Of a stretch of 64,000 bases of DNA, positions 35,689-43,047 are shown piece by piece. Position 1 is the first letter of the stretch. Each line of letters begins with the position of its first letter. The notes under the pieces are model-generated. The model was not told where the DNA came from, ran no database searches, and saw only the letters and a list, made by a program, of their open reading frames with translations. The stretch comes from Serratia surfactantfaciens (GTDB taxonomy: Bacteria > Pseudomonadota > Gammaproteobacteria > Enterobacterales > Enterobacteriaceae). The position numbers were made by a program, and so were the translations under genes. The stretch is taken from NCBI RefSeq assembly GCF_001642805.2, contig NZ_CP016948.1, positions 496,001 through 560,000 of the forward strand, written 5' to 3'.

Positions 35689-36609
35689 CTAGTCGCCCAG
35701 GCCGGGCGGGTTGATTTCCGACTGTGCAAGGCGTTCGACGCTCTCGCCCCAGCGGTTGAGCACCCGATCGTATTGCCCGCCGCGGATCGCGCCGTTCAGC
35801 GCTTCGTTCACCGCCTGCACCAGGCCGTTGCCTTTGCGGGTGGTGACGGCGATGTGCGCCGCCTTCGGCCAGCCGCCTTCCACCGTGCCCGCCAGCCGAG
35901 TACGGCCATTCAGCGCCGCTTTATAGGCGCCGAGCACGTTCGGCCCAAAGTAGGCGTCGGCCCGGCCGGACTGGATCGCCAGCGTGGCGGCCGCATCATC
36001 GGTCACGTAGATCGGTTGGAAGGGTTTGAGCCCCTGCTGCCGGTTCTGTTTATCCCACGCCAGCAGGATCGCTTCCTGATTGGTGCCGGAGCCGACGATG
36101 ATCTTTAATCCGGCGATATCGGCGGGTTGTTTGATCGTCGCGATCTTGCCGCCGGTTTTGACGTAAAAGCCGAGCGAATCGATGCGGTAGGTGGCGAAAT
36201 CGAAGCGGGTTTTGCGCTCTTTAGTGACGGTAACGTTGGTGATGGCCGCGTCATACTTGCCGGAGACCACCCCCAGCGGCCAGTCTTCCCACGAGGTTTG
36301 CACCACGTTAAGCGTTAGGCCCAGGCTGTCGGCCACCAGCTGCGCGATATCCACTTCGCTGCCGATAAGCCGCCGGTTGTCGGCGGCGAACAGCGCCAGC
36401 GGCGGCGTGTTGAGCGCGGCGATCGCGACGGTGAACTGGCCGGGCTTCACGAAGTGGAAATCGGCCGGCAGTTTGGCGATCGCCTGCGGGTTTTTCGGCG
36501 CGTGGATCGGGGTTTCATTGGCCTGCAAATCGATGCCGGTGCCCGCCTGCGCGGCGCCGGTCAGGCTCAACAAGGCCGCCACGAGGGCGGCGGTAACGGT
36601 TTTCTGCAT
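35689..36609 (-). CDS. Amino-acid ABC transporter binding protein (YxeM-like)
   Basis: A periplasmic solute-binding protein of 306 residues. A Sec signal peptide ends after AQA at about residue 22. The remainder is a family 3 binding fold with the two-lobe pattern (NVTVTKERKTRFDFAT near 127-142 is the hinge signature). A 45-residue lead segment precedes the usual start of the fold. It belongs with the permease and ATPase encoded downstream and presumably determines substrate choice. Confidence 0.9.
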   Translation of the reverse strand: MQKTVTAALVAALLSLTGAAQAGTGIDLQANETPIHAPKNPQAIAKLPADFHFVKPGQFTVAIAALNTPPLALFAADNRRLIGSEVDIAQLVADSLGLTLNVVQTSWEDWPLGVVSGKYDAAITNVTVTKERKTRFDFATYRIDSLGFYVKTGGKIATIKQPADIAGLKIIVGSGTNQEAILLAWDKQNRQQGLKPFQPIYVTDDAAATLAIQSGRADAYFGPNVLGAYKAALNGRTRLAGTVEGGWPKAAHIAVTTRKGNGLVQAVNEALNGAIRGGQYDRVLNRWGESVERLAQSEINPPGLGD

Positions 36610-36635
36610 AGCGGGTATCCCTGAAAGCGATCTTA

Positions 36636-37961
36636 TTATTGGGTGAATCTGTTCAATGGGCGTTTCAGGCCCAGGTGTTCGCGCAGCGTGTCGCCGCGGT
36701 ACGCTTGGCGGAACAGGCCGCGCCGCTGCAGGACGGGCACCACCCGCTCGACGAAGTGACCGAAAGCGTTGGGCGTACCGCCGCTGATGATGAAGCCATC
36801 GGCGGCTTCGCTGTCGAACCAGCTCTGCAGGCCGTCGGCCACCGCTTCCGGCGTGCCGCTGAACACCGGGCGCGGCGAGGCGGCTTCCAGCGCCACCTGG
36901 CGCAGCGTGAGGTTACGCTCACGGGCGTTGCGCTTGATGGCGTCGGTGGTGCTGCGGAAGCTGTTTTGCCCCAAATCGCCGATGTCCGGGAACGGGGCAT
37001 CCAGCGGATGGCGAGCGAAGTCGTAATGTTCGAAGTAGCGGCCAAGATAGTTGAGGGCGTTTTCGATGCTTACCAGGCGAGCGGTCTCCTGATACTGGCG
37101 CTCGACGTCCGCGTCGTCGTCGCCGACGATCACGGTGACGCCCTGGAAGATACGCAGATCGTCCGGTTCGCGCCCTTGTTCCACCAGTTGCCGTTTCACG
37201 TCCTGATAGAAATCCTGCGCCTGTTCCAGCGTGTCGTGATGGGTGAAAATCGCATCGGCGTGCCTGGCCGCCAGGCGTTTGCCGTCTTCAGAAGCGCCGG
37301 CCTGGAACAGAATCGGGCGGCCCTGCGGCGTGCGGCCGATGTTCAGCGGCCCTTGTACCGAGAAGAACTCACCCTGGTGGTTGAGGGTGTGCAGTTTCCC
37401 GGCGCGAAAGAATTCGCCGCTGGCTTTGTTGCGCACGAAGGCGTCCTCTTCCCAGGAGTCCCACAGTCCTTTGGCGACGTCAAGAAACTCATCGGCGATG
37501 CGGTAACGCAGGCTGTGCTCCGGGTGTTCGGCGCGCGAGAAGTTTTTGGCTGAGCCTTCCAACGGCGAGGTCACCACGTTCCAGCCGGCGCGGCCGTTGC
37601 TCAGGTGATCGAGGCTGGCGAACTGACGGGCGACGGTGAACGGATCGCTGTAGGAGGTGGAGAGGGTGCCCACCAGGCCAATTTTGTCGGTGGCGGCGGA
37701 CAGCGCGGCCAATAGGGTCAACGGTTCGAAGCGATTAAGAAAATGCGGAATGGATTTTTCGTTGATATATAAGCCATCGGCGACAAACACGAAATCGAAT
37801 TTTCCCTGCTCGGCTTTTTTCGCCGTGGCGATATTAAATTCGAGGTTGATGCTGGCGTCGGCAGTAGCGTCCGGGTGGCGCCAGGCGGACATATTTCCCG
37901 ACGCGCCATGCAGAATGGCGCCCAGCCGTAATTGACGTTGATTATTCGCGCTGTTGCTCAT
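36636..37961 (-). CDS. FMN-dependent monooxygenase, NtaA/SnaA/DszA family (YxeK-like)
   Basis: A 441-residue luciferase-like flavin monooxygenase. [15 protein letters not shown] near residues 116-130 and [18 protein letters not shown] near 218-235 are signatures of the two-component NtaA/DszA/SsuD-like group that needs a reductase for FMNH2. In B. subtilis YxeK splits the C-S bond of N-acetyl-S-(2-succino)cysteine. Here it lies between the deacylase gene and the binding protein. No FMN reductase gene is adjacent, so reduced flavin must come from elsewhere. Confidence 0.87.
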   Translation of the reverse strand: MSNSANNQRQLRLGAILHGASGNMSAWRHPDATADASINLEFNIATAKKAEQGKFDFVFVADGLYINEKSIPHFLNRFEPLTLLAALSAATDKIGLVGTLSTSYSDPFTVARQFASLDHLSNGRAGWNVVTSPLEGSAKNFSRAEHPEHSLRYRIADEFLDVAKGLWDSWEEDAFVRNKASGEFFRAGKLHTLNHQGEFFSVQGPLNIGRTPQGRPILFQAGASEDGKRLAARHADAIFTHHDTLEQAQDFYQDVKRQLVEQGREPDDLRIFQGVTVIVGDDDADVERQYQETARLVSIENALNYLGRYFEHYDFARHPLDAPFPDIGDLGQNSFRSTTDAIKRNARERNLTLRQVALEAASPRPVFSGTPEAVADGLQSWFDSEAADGFIISGGTPNAFGHFVERVVPVLQRRGLFRQAYRGDTLREHLGLKRPLNRFTQ

Positions 37962-38103
37962 CGTGATTATCCCATCATGCGCCGCAGAGGCGCGCAGTGT
38001 CTGATGGAACCACTATTGATGAGCGGCGGCGGGATGTAAAACAACAAAACAGCATATTCAAATGTTGAAAACGGCAAATATCACGGTAGGCGAAAATAAT
38101 AAT

Positions 38104-38131
38104 CCCCGGCGCGGCATCAGCAGCGTCGGGG
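38104..38131 (-). terminator. Terminator-like hairpin between the deacylase and monooxygenase genes
   Basis: On the minus strand CCCCG(A)CGC pairs with GCG(C)CGGGG, followed by ATTATTATTTT. It lies shortly after the M20 gene stop, so transcription of the downstream five genes would need read-through or a promoter in the remaining 140 bp. Confidence 0.5.
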
Positions 38132-38150
38132 AAATAATATTTGTTGTTAT

Positions 38151-39314
38151 TCAGGCGTTGCTGAGGGTTTTTTCCGGCGCGGTGGTTAATTGTTGCAGCG
38201 TGCGTTCCGCCAGCAGCGTGAAATATTGCGCCGCCGGGAACAGAGCGCGTTCATCGGGATTGAAACGCGGATGATGCAAGCCGAACTCGCTGGCGGATCC
38301 GATGCTGACAAACACGCCTGGAACATGGTGCAGATAAAGCGCGAAATCTTCGCCGCCCATCTGCAGTTCCGCCTCTTCAACCCGGTAACCGGCCTCGGCG
38401 GCGACGGTTTTGCTGAATGCCGCCCAATGTGCGTCGTTGATCACCGCCGGCGGCCCCGGCTGCCAGTGCAGTTCAGCCTGGGCACCCAGCGCGGCGGCGA
38501 CGCCGTCGATCACCTGACGAATCTTGTCCGGCACCTGGCGGCGCACCGCGTCGCTGTGGGTGCGCACCGTGCCTTCCAGCTCCACGGTTTGCGGCAGTAC
38601 GTTCCAGGTATTGCCGCCTTCGATGCGCGTCACGCTCACCACCAGCGATTCCAGCGAGCTGAAGCTGCGGCTGGGCAGCGTCTGCAGCGCGCCGACGATC
38701 TGGCTGGCGGTGACGATGGTGTCGACGCCCTGTTCCGGTTTGGCGGCGTGGGCGCCTTTGCCGGTGATCTGGATCTGGAAACGATCGACGTTGGCGTAAA
38801 ACGGCCCGGCGCGGGTGGCGAAGGTGCCGGTGGGCAGTTCCGGCGCATTGTGCAGGCCAAACACCGCCGCGACGTTATCCAGCGCGCCGGCGTCGATCAG
38901 GTGCCGGGCGCCGTTGAAGGTCTCTTCCGCCGGCTGGAAGAAGATGCGCACCGTGCCGGGCAGCTCGGCCTCACGCGCCTTCAGCAGGTGTGCGGCGCCG
39001 AGCATCACCGAAGTGTGAAAGTCGTGGCCGCAGGCGTGCATCACGCCGCGGTTTTGCGAACTGAAGGGCACATCGGCGATCTCGTCGATCGGCAGCGCGT
39101 CAATGTCGCCGCGCAGCGCGATGATCGGCCCTTTGCCGCTGCCTATCTCCGCCACGACGCCGGTTTTCAGCGCCAACGGCAGCAGGCGAATACCCGCCTC
39201 TTGCAGCCAGCAAGTCAGCCGGGTGGTGGTGGCGAATTCGTGATTGGAAAGCTCGGGGTTTTGGTGCAGCTCACGCCGATAGGCGATAATTTTGTCTGCC
39301 AACTGGCTGGTCAT
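38151..39314 (-). CDS. M20-family amidohydrolase / N-acyl amino acid deacylase (YxeP-like)
   Basis: A 387-residue aminoacylase-type enzyme. Metal ligands are seen in MHACGHDFHTS (about 90-100), PAEETFNGA and MGGEDF. HHPRFNPDE near 355 is the usual C-terminal His motif. B. subtilis YxeP removes the acetyl group from N-acetylcysteine. It is the promoter-proximal gene of the six-gene set. Hippurate hydrolase or IAA-amino acid hydrolase activity are alternatives that the sequence does not exclude. Confidence 0.88.
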   Translation of the reverse strand: MTSQLADKIIAYRRELHQNPELSNHEFATTTRLTCWLQEAGIRLLPLALKTGVVAEIGSGKGPIIALRGDIDALPIDEIADVPFSSQNRGVMHACGHDFHTSVMLGAAHLLKAREAELPGTVRIFFQPAEETFNGARHLIDAGALDNVAAVFGLHNAPELPTGTFATRAGPFYANVDRFQIQITGKGAHAAKPEQGVDTIVTASQIVGALQTLPSRSFSSLESLVVSVTRIEGGNTWNVLPQTVELEGTVRTHSDAVRRQVPDKIRQVIDGVAAALGAQAELHWQPGPPAVINDAHWAAFSKTVAAEAGYRVEEAELQMGGEDFALYLHHVPGVFVSIGSASEFGLHHPRFNPDERALFPAAQYFTLLAERTLQQLTTAPEKTLSNA

Positions 39315-39659
39315 AGGCTTGGCTCACAGTGGGAAATAAACCCTAACCCTAGTGCAGCGGGCGCCGAAGCAAAAAGACCATCTGGTTATATTTCATAGCG
39401 ATTGCGTCTGCACGGGGGCGTCAACGATGGAGAAATGGGCAAGTTTGGGCGTTCGCTCGTTGTTTGCCGACGCCTGAAGAGGATTGACCTGAAACGGTAA
39501 CTTATCGCAACCGGTGCAATCAATTTACACCGGGCAACACGGATTTTTTCACTCTTTATCGGATTTCTGTGATCGCGGTGGTGGACAAAATCCTGCCTGC
39601 TTGCTGTACTGTGATCGACACAGGTTTTGTGTCTTTCATTCACGTTAAAGGTAAGTTTG
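39315..39659. promoter_or_regulatory. 345-bp divergent region, deacylase/cspE
   Basis: The left part (39315-39420) should hold the promoter of the sulfur-salvage group, but I see no clear -35/-10 pair. The right part contains the cspE promoter and 5' UTR, listed separately. No gene or repeat is visible between them. Confidence 0.5.
39582..39610 (+). promoter_or_regulatory. cspE promoter
   Basis: TGGACA (39582-39587) and TGTACT (39605-39610) are 17 bp apart, giving transcription start near 39617 and a 5' UTR of about 43 nt. Confidence 0.75.
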
Positions 39660-39869
39660 ATGTCTAAGATTAAAGGTAGCGTTAAGTGGTTTAATGAATC
39701 CAAAGGCTTCGGTTTCATTACTCCGGAAGATGGTAGCAAGGACGTTTTCGTTCACTTCTCTGCCATCGTTAGCAACGGTTTCAAAACGCTTGCTGAAGGC
39801 CAGCGTGTAGAATTTGAAATCACGAACGGTGCCAAAGGCCCATCTGCCGCTAACGTTACTGCTATCTAA
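39660..39869 (+). CDS. cspE: Cold-shock-family RNA chaperone CspE
   Basis: A 69-residue single cold-shock domain, nearly identical to E. coli CspE. It binds single-stranded RNA/DNA, melts hairpins and acts as a transcription antiterminator. RNP1 KGFGFI and RNP2 VFVHF are both intact. AAAGG lies eight nt before the ATG; the frame extends upstream but the family starts at MSKIKG. It has its own promoter and terminator. crcB, its E. coli neighbour, lies 2.1 kb away. Confidence 0.96.
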   Translation: MSKIKGSVKWFNESKGFGFITPEDGSKDVFVHFSAIVSNGFKTLAEGQRVEFEITNGAKGPSAANVTAI

Positions 39870-39889
39870 GCTGCGTAGCTGAATTTCTT

Positions 39890-39916
39890 AAAACCCGCTC
39901 ATTGAGCGGGTTTTTT
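39890..39916 (+). terminator. cspE terminator
   Basis: AACCCGCTC (39892-39900) pairs with GAGCGGGTT (39904-39912), an ATT loop, followed by T residues. A-rich on the other side, so it may also work for the convergent efflux gene. Confidence 0.92.
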
Positions 39917-39926
39917 ATTGGGCGCA

Positions 39927-41117
39927 TTATGCTTCGCTGCGGCGGGCCAACAGGCTGAATAGCAGGATGGCGACGGCGTAGCAGCCGACGATGGTCAGCG
40001 CCATCGACAGGCTCGAGGTGCCGCCCAGCCCGGTGAGCGGCACGGCGCAGGCGCCGAGCGCGAACATGCACACGCCGATCAAGGCTGAGGCGCTGCCCGC
40101 TTTGTCACCCTGGCTTTGCATCGCCAGCGAAGAGGCGGTCGGGCCGACGATGCCGATCACCGCCACCGAGAAGAACAGCGGCACCAGCAGCAATACCAGC
40201 GGCGCGTGCAGCGCGGCGGCCAACAGCAGCAACAGCGACGCGACGGCTGCCAGCGTCAGCCCGCTCTTCAACACCCGGCGCTCACCCCAACGAGAACTGA
40301 GGCGGCTGGCCAGCTGCGCCGCAATGATCAGCCCGACGCCGTTAATGGCGAAGCACAGGCTGAACATCTGCGGGCTGAGGCCGTAGATCTGCTGCAAGAC
40401 GAAAGGCGAGGCGCCGATATAGGCGAACATGCCGGCCATCACGAAGCCCTGCGTCAGGCACAGCCCCATGAAATAGCGCTGGGTCAACAGACTGCCCAGC
40501 GACATCAGCATCGCCAGGATGCCGCCCTGGCTGCGGCGCTCGACCGGCAGGGATTCGCGTAGCTTCAGCGCCGACAGGCTGAACAGCAGCACCGCGATGG
40601 CCGCCAGCACGCCGAAGATGCCGCGCCAGTTCATCACCTGCAGCATGACGCCGCCCAGCACCGGCGCGACGATCGGCGCCAGGCCGTTGACCAGCATCAG
40701 CAAGGCGAAGAAGCGGGTCAGCTCATGCCCGGCATACAGATCGCGGGCGATGGCGCGGGAAATCACCGCCCCACCGGCGCCGGCGATGCCCTGCAGCAGG
40801 CGGGCGATCAGCAACTGGTCGATGGTGGGCGCCAGCGCACACCACAGCGAAGCGCCCAGCAGCAGGATCAGCGACAGCAGCAGCGGGCGCATGCGGCCCA
40901 GTTTGTCGCTGTAAGGGCCGAAAATCAGCTGGCCGACGCCCAGACCGAGCAGCCCGGTGGTCAGACTGAGCTGCGCGGCGGCGGTGGAGGTATTCAGCTC
41001 GCCTGCCATCTCCGGCAGGGCGGGCAGGTAGAGATCGGTGCACAGCGGCCCCAGCGCGGCCAACAGGCCAAGCACGACGGCGTACACCAGACGTTGTCTG
41101 GCTAAGTGTTTGGTCAT
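39927..41117 (-). CDS. Bcr/CflA-family drug efflux MFS transporter
   Basis: A 12-helix proton-driven exporter of 396 residues, like Bcr (bicyclomycin, sulfonamide) and CmlA. Signature segments are LCTDLYLPALPEMA near residues 25-38 (helix 1), the helix 2-3 loop GPYSDKLGRMRP near 67-78, and GGAVISRAIARDLY near 116-129. It lies 6 bp after a TetR-type regulator on the same strand, a classic regulator-pump operon. The substrate is unknown. Confidence 0.9.
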   Translation of the reverse strand: MTKHLARQRLVYAVVLGLLAALGPLCTDLYLPALPEMAGELNTSTAAAQLSLTTGLLGLGVGQLIFGPYSDKLGRMRPLLLSLILLLGASLWCALAPTIDQLLIARLLQGIAGAGGAVISRAIARDLYAGHELTRFFALLMLVNGLAPIVAPVLGGVMLQVMNWRGIFGVLAAIAVLLFSLSALKLRESLPVERRSQGGILAMLMSLGSLLTQRYFMGLCLTQGFVMAGMFAYIGASPFVLQQIYGLSPQMFSLCFAINGVGLIIAAQLASRLSSRWGERRVLKSGLTLAAVASLLLLLAAALHAPLVLLLVPLFFSVAVIGIVGPTASSLAMQSQGDKAGSASALIGVCMFALGACAVPLTGLGGTSSLSMALTIVGCYAVAILLFSLLARRSEA

Positions 41118-41123
41118 GAGAGA

Positions 41124-41720
41124 TTAGGATTTCCTGAACAGATGAGAAATGGCCTGCTGATACAGATCGCGCAGCAGGGACGCATCGGCTTTTTGCGTGG
41201 TAAGGATCCGGTAACCGGTGCCTTCGCTCATGACGGCGATAAACTCCACCCGCGCGGCGATCTCTTCCGCGCTGAAATGGGGATACAGCCGCTGCAGGTT
41301 GTGGCACACGTGGCGAAACAGCCGCGCTTCAGCGTCGCTGAGCATTTTGGCCACCACCGGATTGCGCGTGGCCTCGGCGGTCACTTCCAGCATCAGCATG
41401 TGGTCGGTTTCGCTCTCGCCCGGCTGCTGGAACAGCGTGCGCGCCGCCAGCACGCCGGCGATCAGATTGATGTGATCGCCAAGGTTTTCCAGGCGCTGCA
41501 TCTTGTTGGCGATGATGCGGTTGACGATCTCCTCGATAATCGCGTCTTTATTGGCGAAATAGCGATAGATTTGGCCGACGCTGAGCTGTGAGCCCTGGGC
41601 GATTTCCGCCATGCTGGCGGCGTGGAAACCGTGGCGGCGGAAGCTGATTTTCGCCGCTTCGACGATCTGATCGCGGCGCGCCTGCACCTTGGCCTGTTTA
41701 GTGTCGTTGGGGGAGAGCAT
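41124..41720 (-). CDS. TetR-family repressor
   Basis: A 198-residue regulator. The N-terminal helix-turn-helix (residues 17-62, AEIAQGSQLSVGQIYRYFANK) is followed by a helical ligand-binding domain. As the first gene of a two-gene unit with a Bcr-type pump it probably represses its own operon and releases DNA on binding a pump substrate. Inverted repeats just upstream (41751-41777) are a likely operator. Confidence 0.91.
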   Translation of the reverse strand: MLSPNDTKQAKVQARRDQIVEAAKISFRRHGFHAASMAEIAQGSQLSVGQIYRYFANKDAIIEEIVNRIIANKMQRLENLGDHINLIAGVLAARTLFQQPGESETDHMLMLEVTAEATRNPVVAKMLSDAEARLFRHVCHNLQRLYPHFSAEEIAARVEFIAVMSEGTGYRILTTQKADASLLRDLYQQAISHLFRKS

Positions 41721-41750
41721 CTGCCCGATCCTTTGCTACGCGTGAGCCGG

Positions 41751-41777
41751 GTTCACATTTTTGGGTGTGAACGTTCA
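41751..41777. promoter_or_regulatory. Probable TetR-type operator
   Basis: GTTCACA (41751-41757) is repeated inverted as TGTGAAC (41766-41772), and the second arm is part of a 10-bp perfect palindrome TGAACGTTCA (41768-41777). It lies 31-57 bp upstream of the regulator's start codon. Confidence 0.65.
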
Positions 41778-41841
41778 TTCTCAATTGTAGTGCAACCGAC
41801 GGGAAGGGTGCAAGATGAACGCGTGCTGCGGGAAAAGGCGT

Positions 41842-41937
41842 TTAAGCGAACAGGTAAGATTTGATAAAGGCGGCGACGATCAGCACGCACAGCGCAACGG
41901 CGATCGCTTCGGCGGCGGTTTTCGGCAGGCTAAACAT
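41842..41937 (-). CDS. Small membrane protein, 31 residues
   Basis: A short frame with a credible membrane-peptide composition: a start MFSLPKTAAEA, a hydrophobic helix from about residue 11 to 24 (IAVALCVLIVAAFI) and the polar end KSYLFA. The start codon is preceded by GATGAG eight nt away, which is one arm of a perfect 10-bp inverted repeat. It lies alone between the TetR gene and crcB. I cannot match it to a named small protein. Expression is unproven. Confidence 0.6.
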   Translation of the reverse strand: MFSLPKTAAEAIAVALCVLIVAAFIKSYLFA

Positions 41938-41945
41938 AGCGGTTT

Positions 41946-41972
41946 CTCATCCAGTCAGGGGTACTGGATGAG
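41946..41972 (-). promoter_or_regulatory. Perfect 10-bp inverted repeat before the small membrane protein
   Basis: CTCATCCAGT (41946-41955) and ACTGGATGAG (41963-41972) flank a 7-nt loop. In mRNA the hairpin would hide the GATGAG ribosome-binding site. As DNA it could be an operator, since CATAAT (41973-41978, minus) is a possible -10 next to it. Confidence 0.55.
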
Positions 41973-42008
41973 ATTATGCGCATGCAAGATTAAGGAAACA
42001 TTAAGGAC

Positions 42009-42392
42009 TTAGCGCCCGTTGACCCACATGACCAGCATGAAAGCCAGCAGCGTCATCGCCAGCGAACCGGCCAGGTTGAGCAGCATATTGGCCAATGCCC
42101 AGCCGAAGCGGCCATCCTGCATCAGGTACACCACCTCCAGCGAAAAGGTAGAGAAGGTGGTCAAGCCGCCGCAAAACCCGGTGGTGATCAGCAATTTCCA
42201 GGTGGGATCCAGGTGCGTCATGCGGGTGAAAATCGCCATCGCCAGGCCGATGATAAAACCGCCGACCAGATTGACCATCAGCGTACCGAGCGGAATGTGG
42301 GCGTTCAACGGATTCATTTTCATGCTTACCGCCCAGCGCAGTACGCTGCCGACGCCGCCGCCGATAAATACGGCCAGTAAAGAGCTCAACAT
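42009..42392 (-). CDS. crcB: Fluoride exporter FluC/CrcB
   Basis: A 127-residue, four-helix dual-topology fluoride channel that lowers cytoplasmic fluoride. The family pattern is clear: [12 protein letters not shown] near 9-20, [14 protein letters not shown] near 40-53 and [15 protein letters not shown] near 72-86 with the polar track residues. The start is set at 42392 by comparison with E. coli CrcB (127 residues); an in-frame TTG six codons upstream is ignored. A fluoride riboswitch lies in its 5' UTR. Confidence 0.96.
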   Translation of the reverse strand: MLSSLLAVFIGGGVGSVLRWAVSMKMNPLNAHIPLGTLMVNLVGGFIIGLAMAIFTRMTHLDPTWKLLITTGFCGGLTTFSTFSLEVVYLMQDGRFGWALANMLLNLAGSLAMTLLAFMLVMWVNGR

Positions 42393-42444
42393 GGGGCAAC
42401 TACCTTTCAATCAGAGAAATTCACGGGACTCGGAAAGGGACAGG

Positions 42445-42478
42445 CGTAACGCTACGCGCCTCTCTCCGAGAGGTTACG
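42445..42478 (-). other. Hairpin of the riboswitch expression platform
   Basis: CGTAAC (minus, 42478-42473) pairs with GTTACG (42450-42445), enclosing an inner hairpin CCTCTC-GGA-GAGAGG. It begins on the last two bases of the aptamer, so fluoride binding could compete with it. No T-run follows, and translation control is as likely as termination. Confidence 0.5.
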
Positions 42479-42525
42479 TAGACATCATCAGCCTGTGAAG
42501 GCGGTTAGGGAGGAATGTCATCTCC
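42477..42525 (-). promoter_or_regulatory. Fluoride riboswitch (crcB motif)
   Basis: The transcript reads GGAGATG-ACAT-TCCTCC, then AACCGCCT-TCAC-AGGCTGATG and ATGTCTACG. This reproduces the crcB-motif pattern GGxGAUG...CC, AAC-stem-GCUGAUG and CUAC. GGAG pairs with CTCC, GCCT with AGGC, and GACAT with ATGTC in the pseudoknotted fold. It is 85 nt ahead of the crcB start. Confidence 0.92.
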
Positions 42526-42617
42526 AGCGTGCCGCACGGCCTTTTTTGCCGTACCCGTTGGATGTTACACCTAAAGCCGCCTATTTTGTAGTATCGACAC
42601 TCTGCGAGGTAAAACGG

Positions 42618-43043
42618 ATGGAAATCAGAACGGTGCGTCTGAGCGACCGACATGCTATCGCCGAATTAATGACGGCGCTGGATTATCCCGGCACCGAGGC
42701 GTTTCTGACGCAGCGAATGCAGCAACTGTTGGCGCATCCGGATGAGGCGCTGCTGGTGGCGGTTGAGGAGGAGCAAGTGCTGGGCGTGTTGTCGCTGCAT
42801 TTTCTGCCTCAGCTGGCGTTGGCCGGCGATATTGCCCGCATCAGCTATTTTTGCGTCGACGATCGGGCGCGCGGCGCGGGCGTAGGGCGGTTGCTGTTGG
42901 CGGAGGGCGAGGCGCTGGCGCACCGTCGCGGCTGCGATCGGTTGGAAGTTCATTGCCACAGCCGCCGTGAGCGGGCCCATGCGTTTTATCGGCGCGAAGG
43001 CTTTGTCGAAGCGCCAAAGTATTTTGCCAAGCTATTAAGTTAG
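42618..43043 (+). CDS. GNAT family acetyltransferase
   Basis: A 141-residue acetyltransferase. FCVDDRARGAGVGRLLLAEG near residues 76-95 is the acetyl-CoA-binding motif A, and HCHSRRERAHAFYRREGF near 114-131 forms motif B. The start at 42618 has GAGG eight nt upstream; the frame continues upstream through the crcB riboswitch and that part is rejected. It is close to the aminoglycoside/amino-acid type, but the substrate cannot be told. It is divergent from crcB. Confidence 0.87.
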   Translation: MEIRTVRLSDRHAIAELMTALDYPGTEAFLTQRMQQLLAHPDEALLVAVEEEQVLGVLSLHFLPQLALAGDIARISYFCVDDRARGAGVGRLLLAEGEALAHRRGCDRLEVHCHSRRERAHAFYRREGFVEAPKYFAKLLS

Positions 43044-43047
43044 TAAG

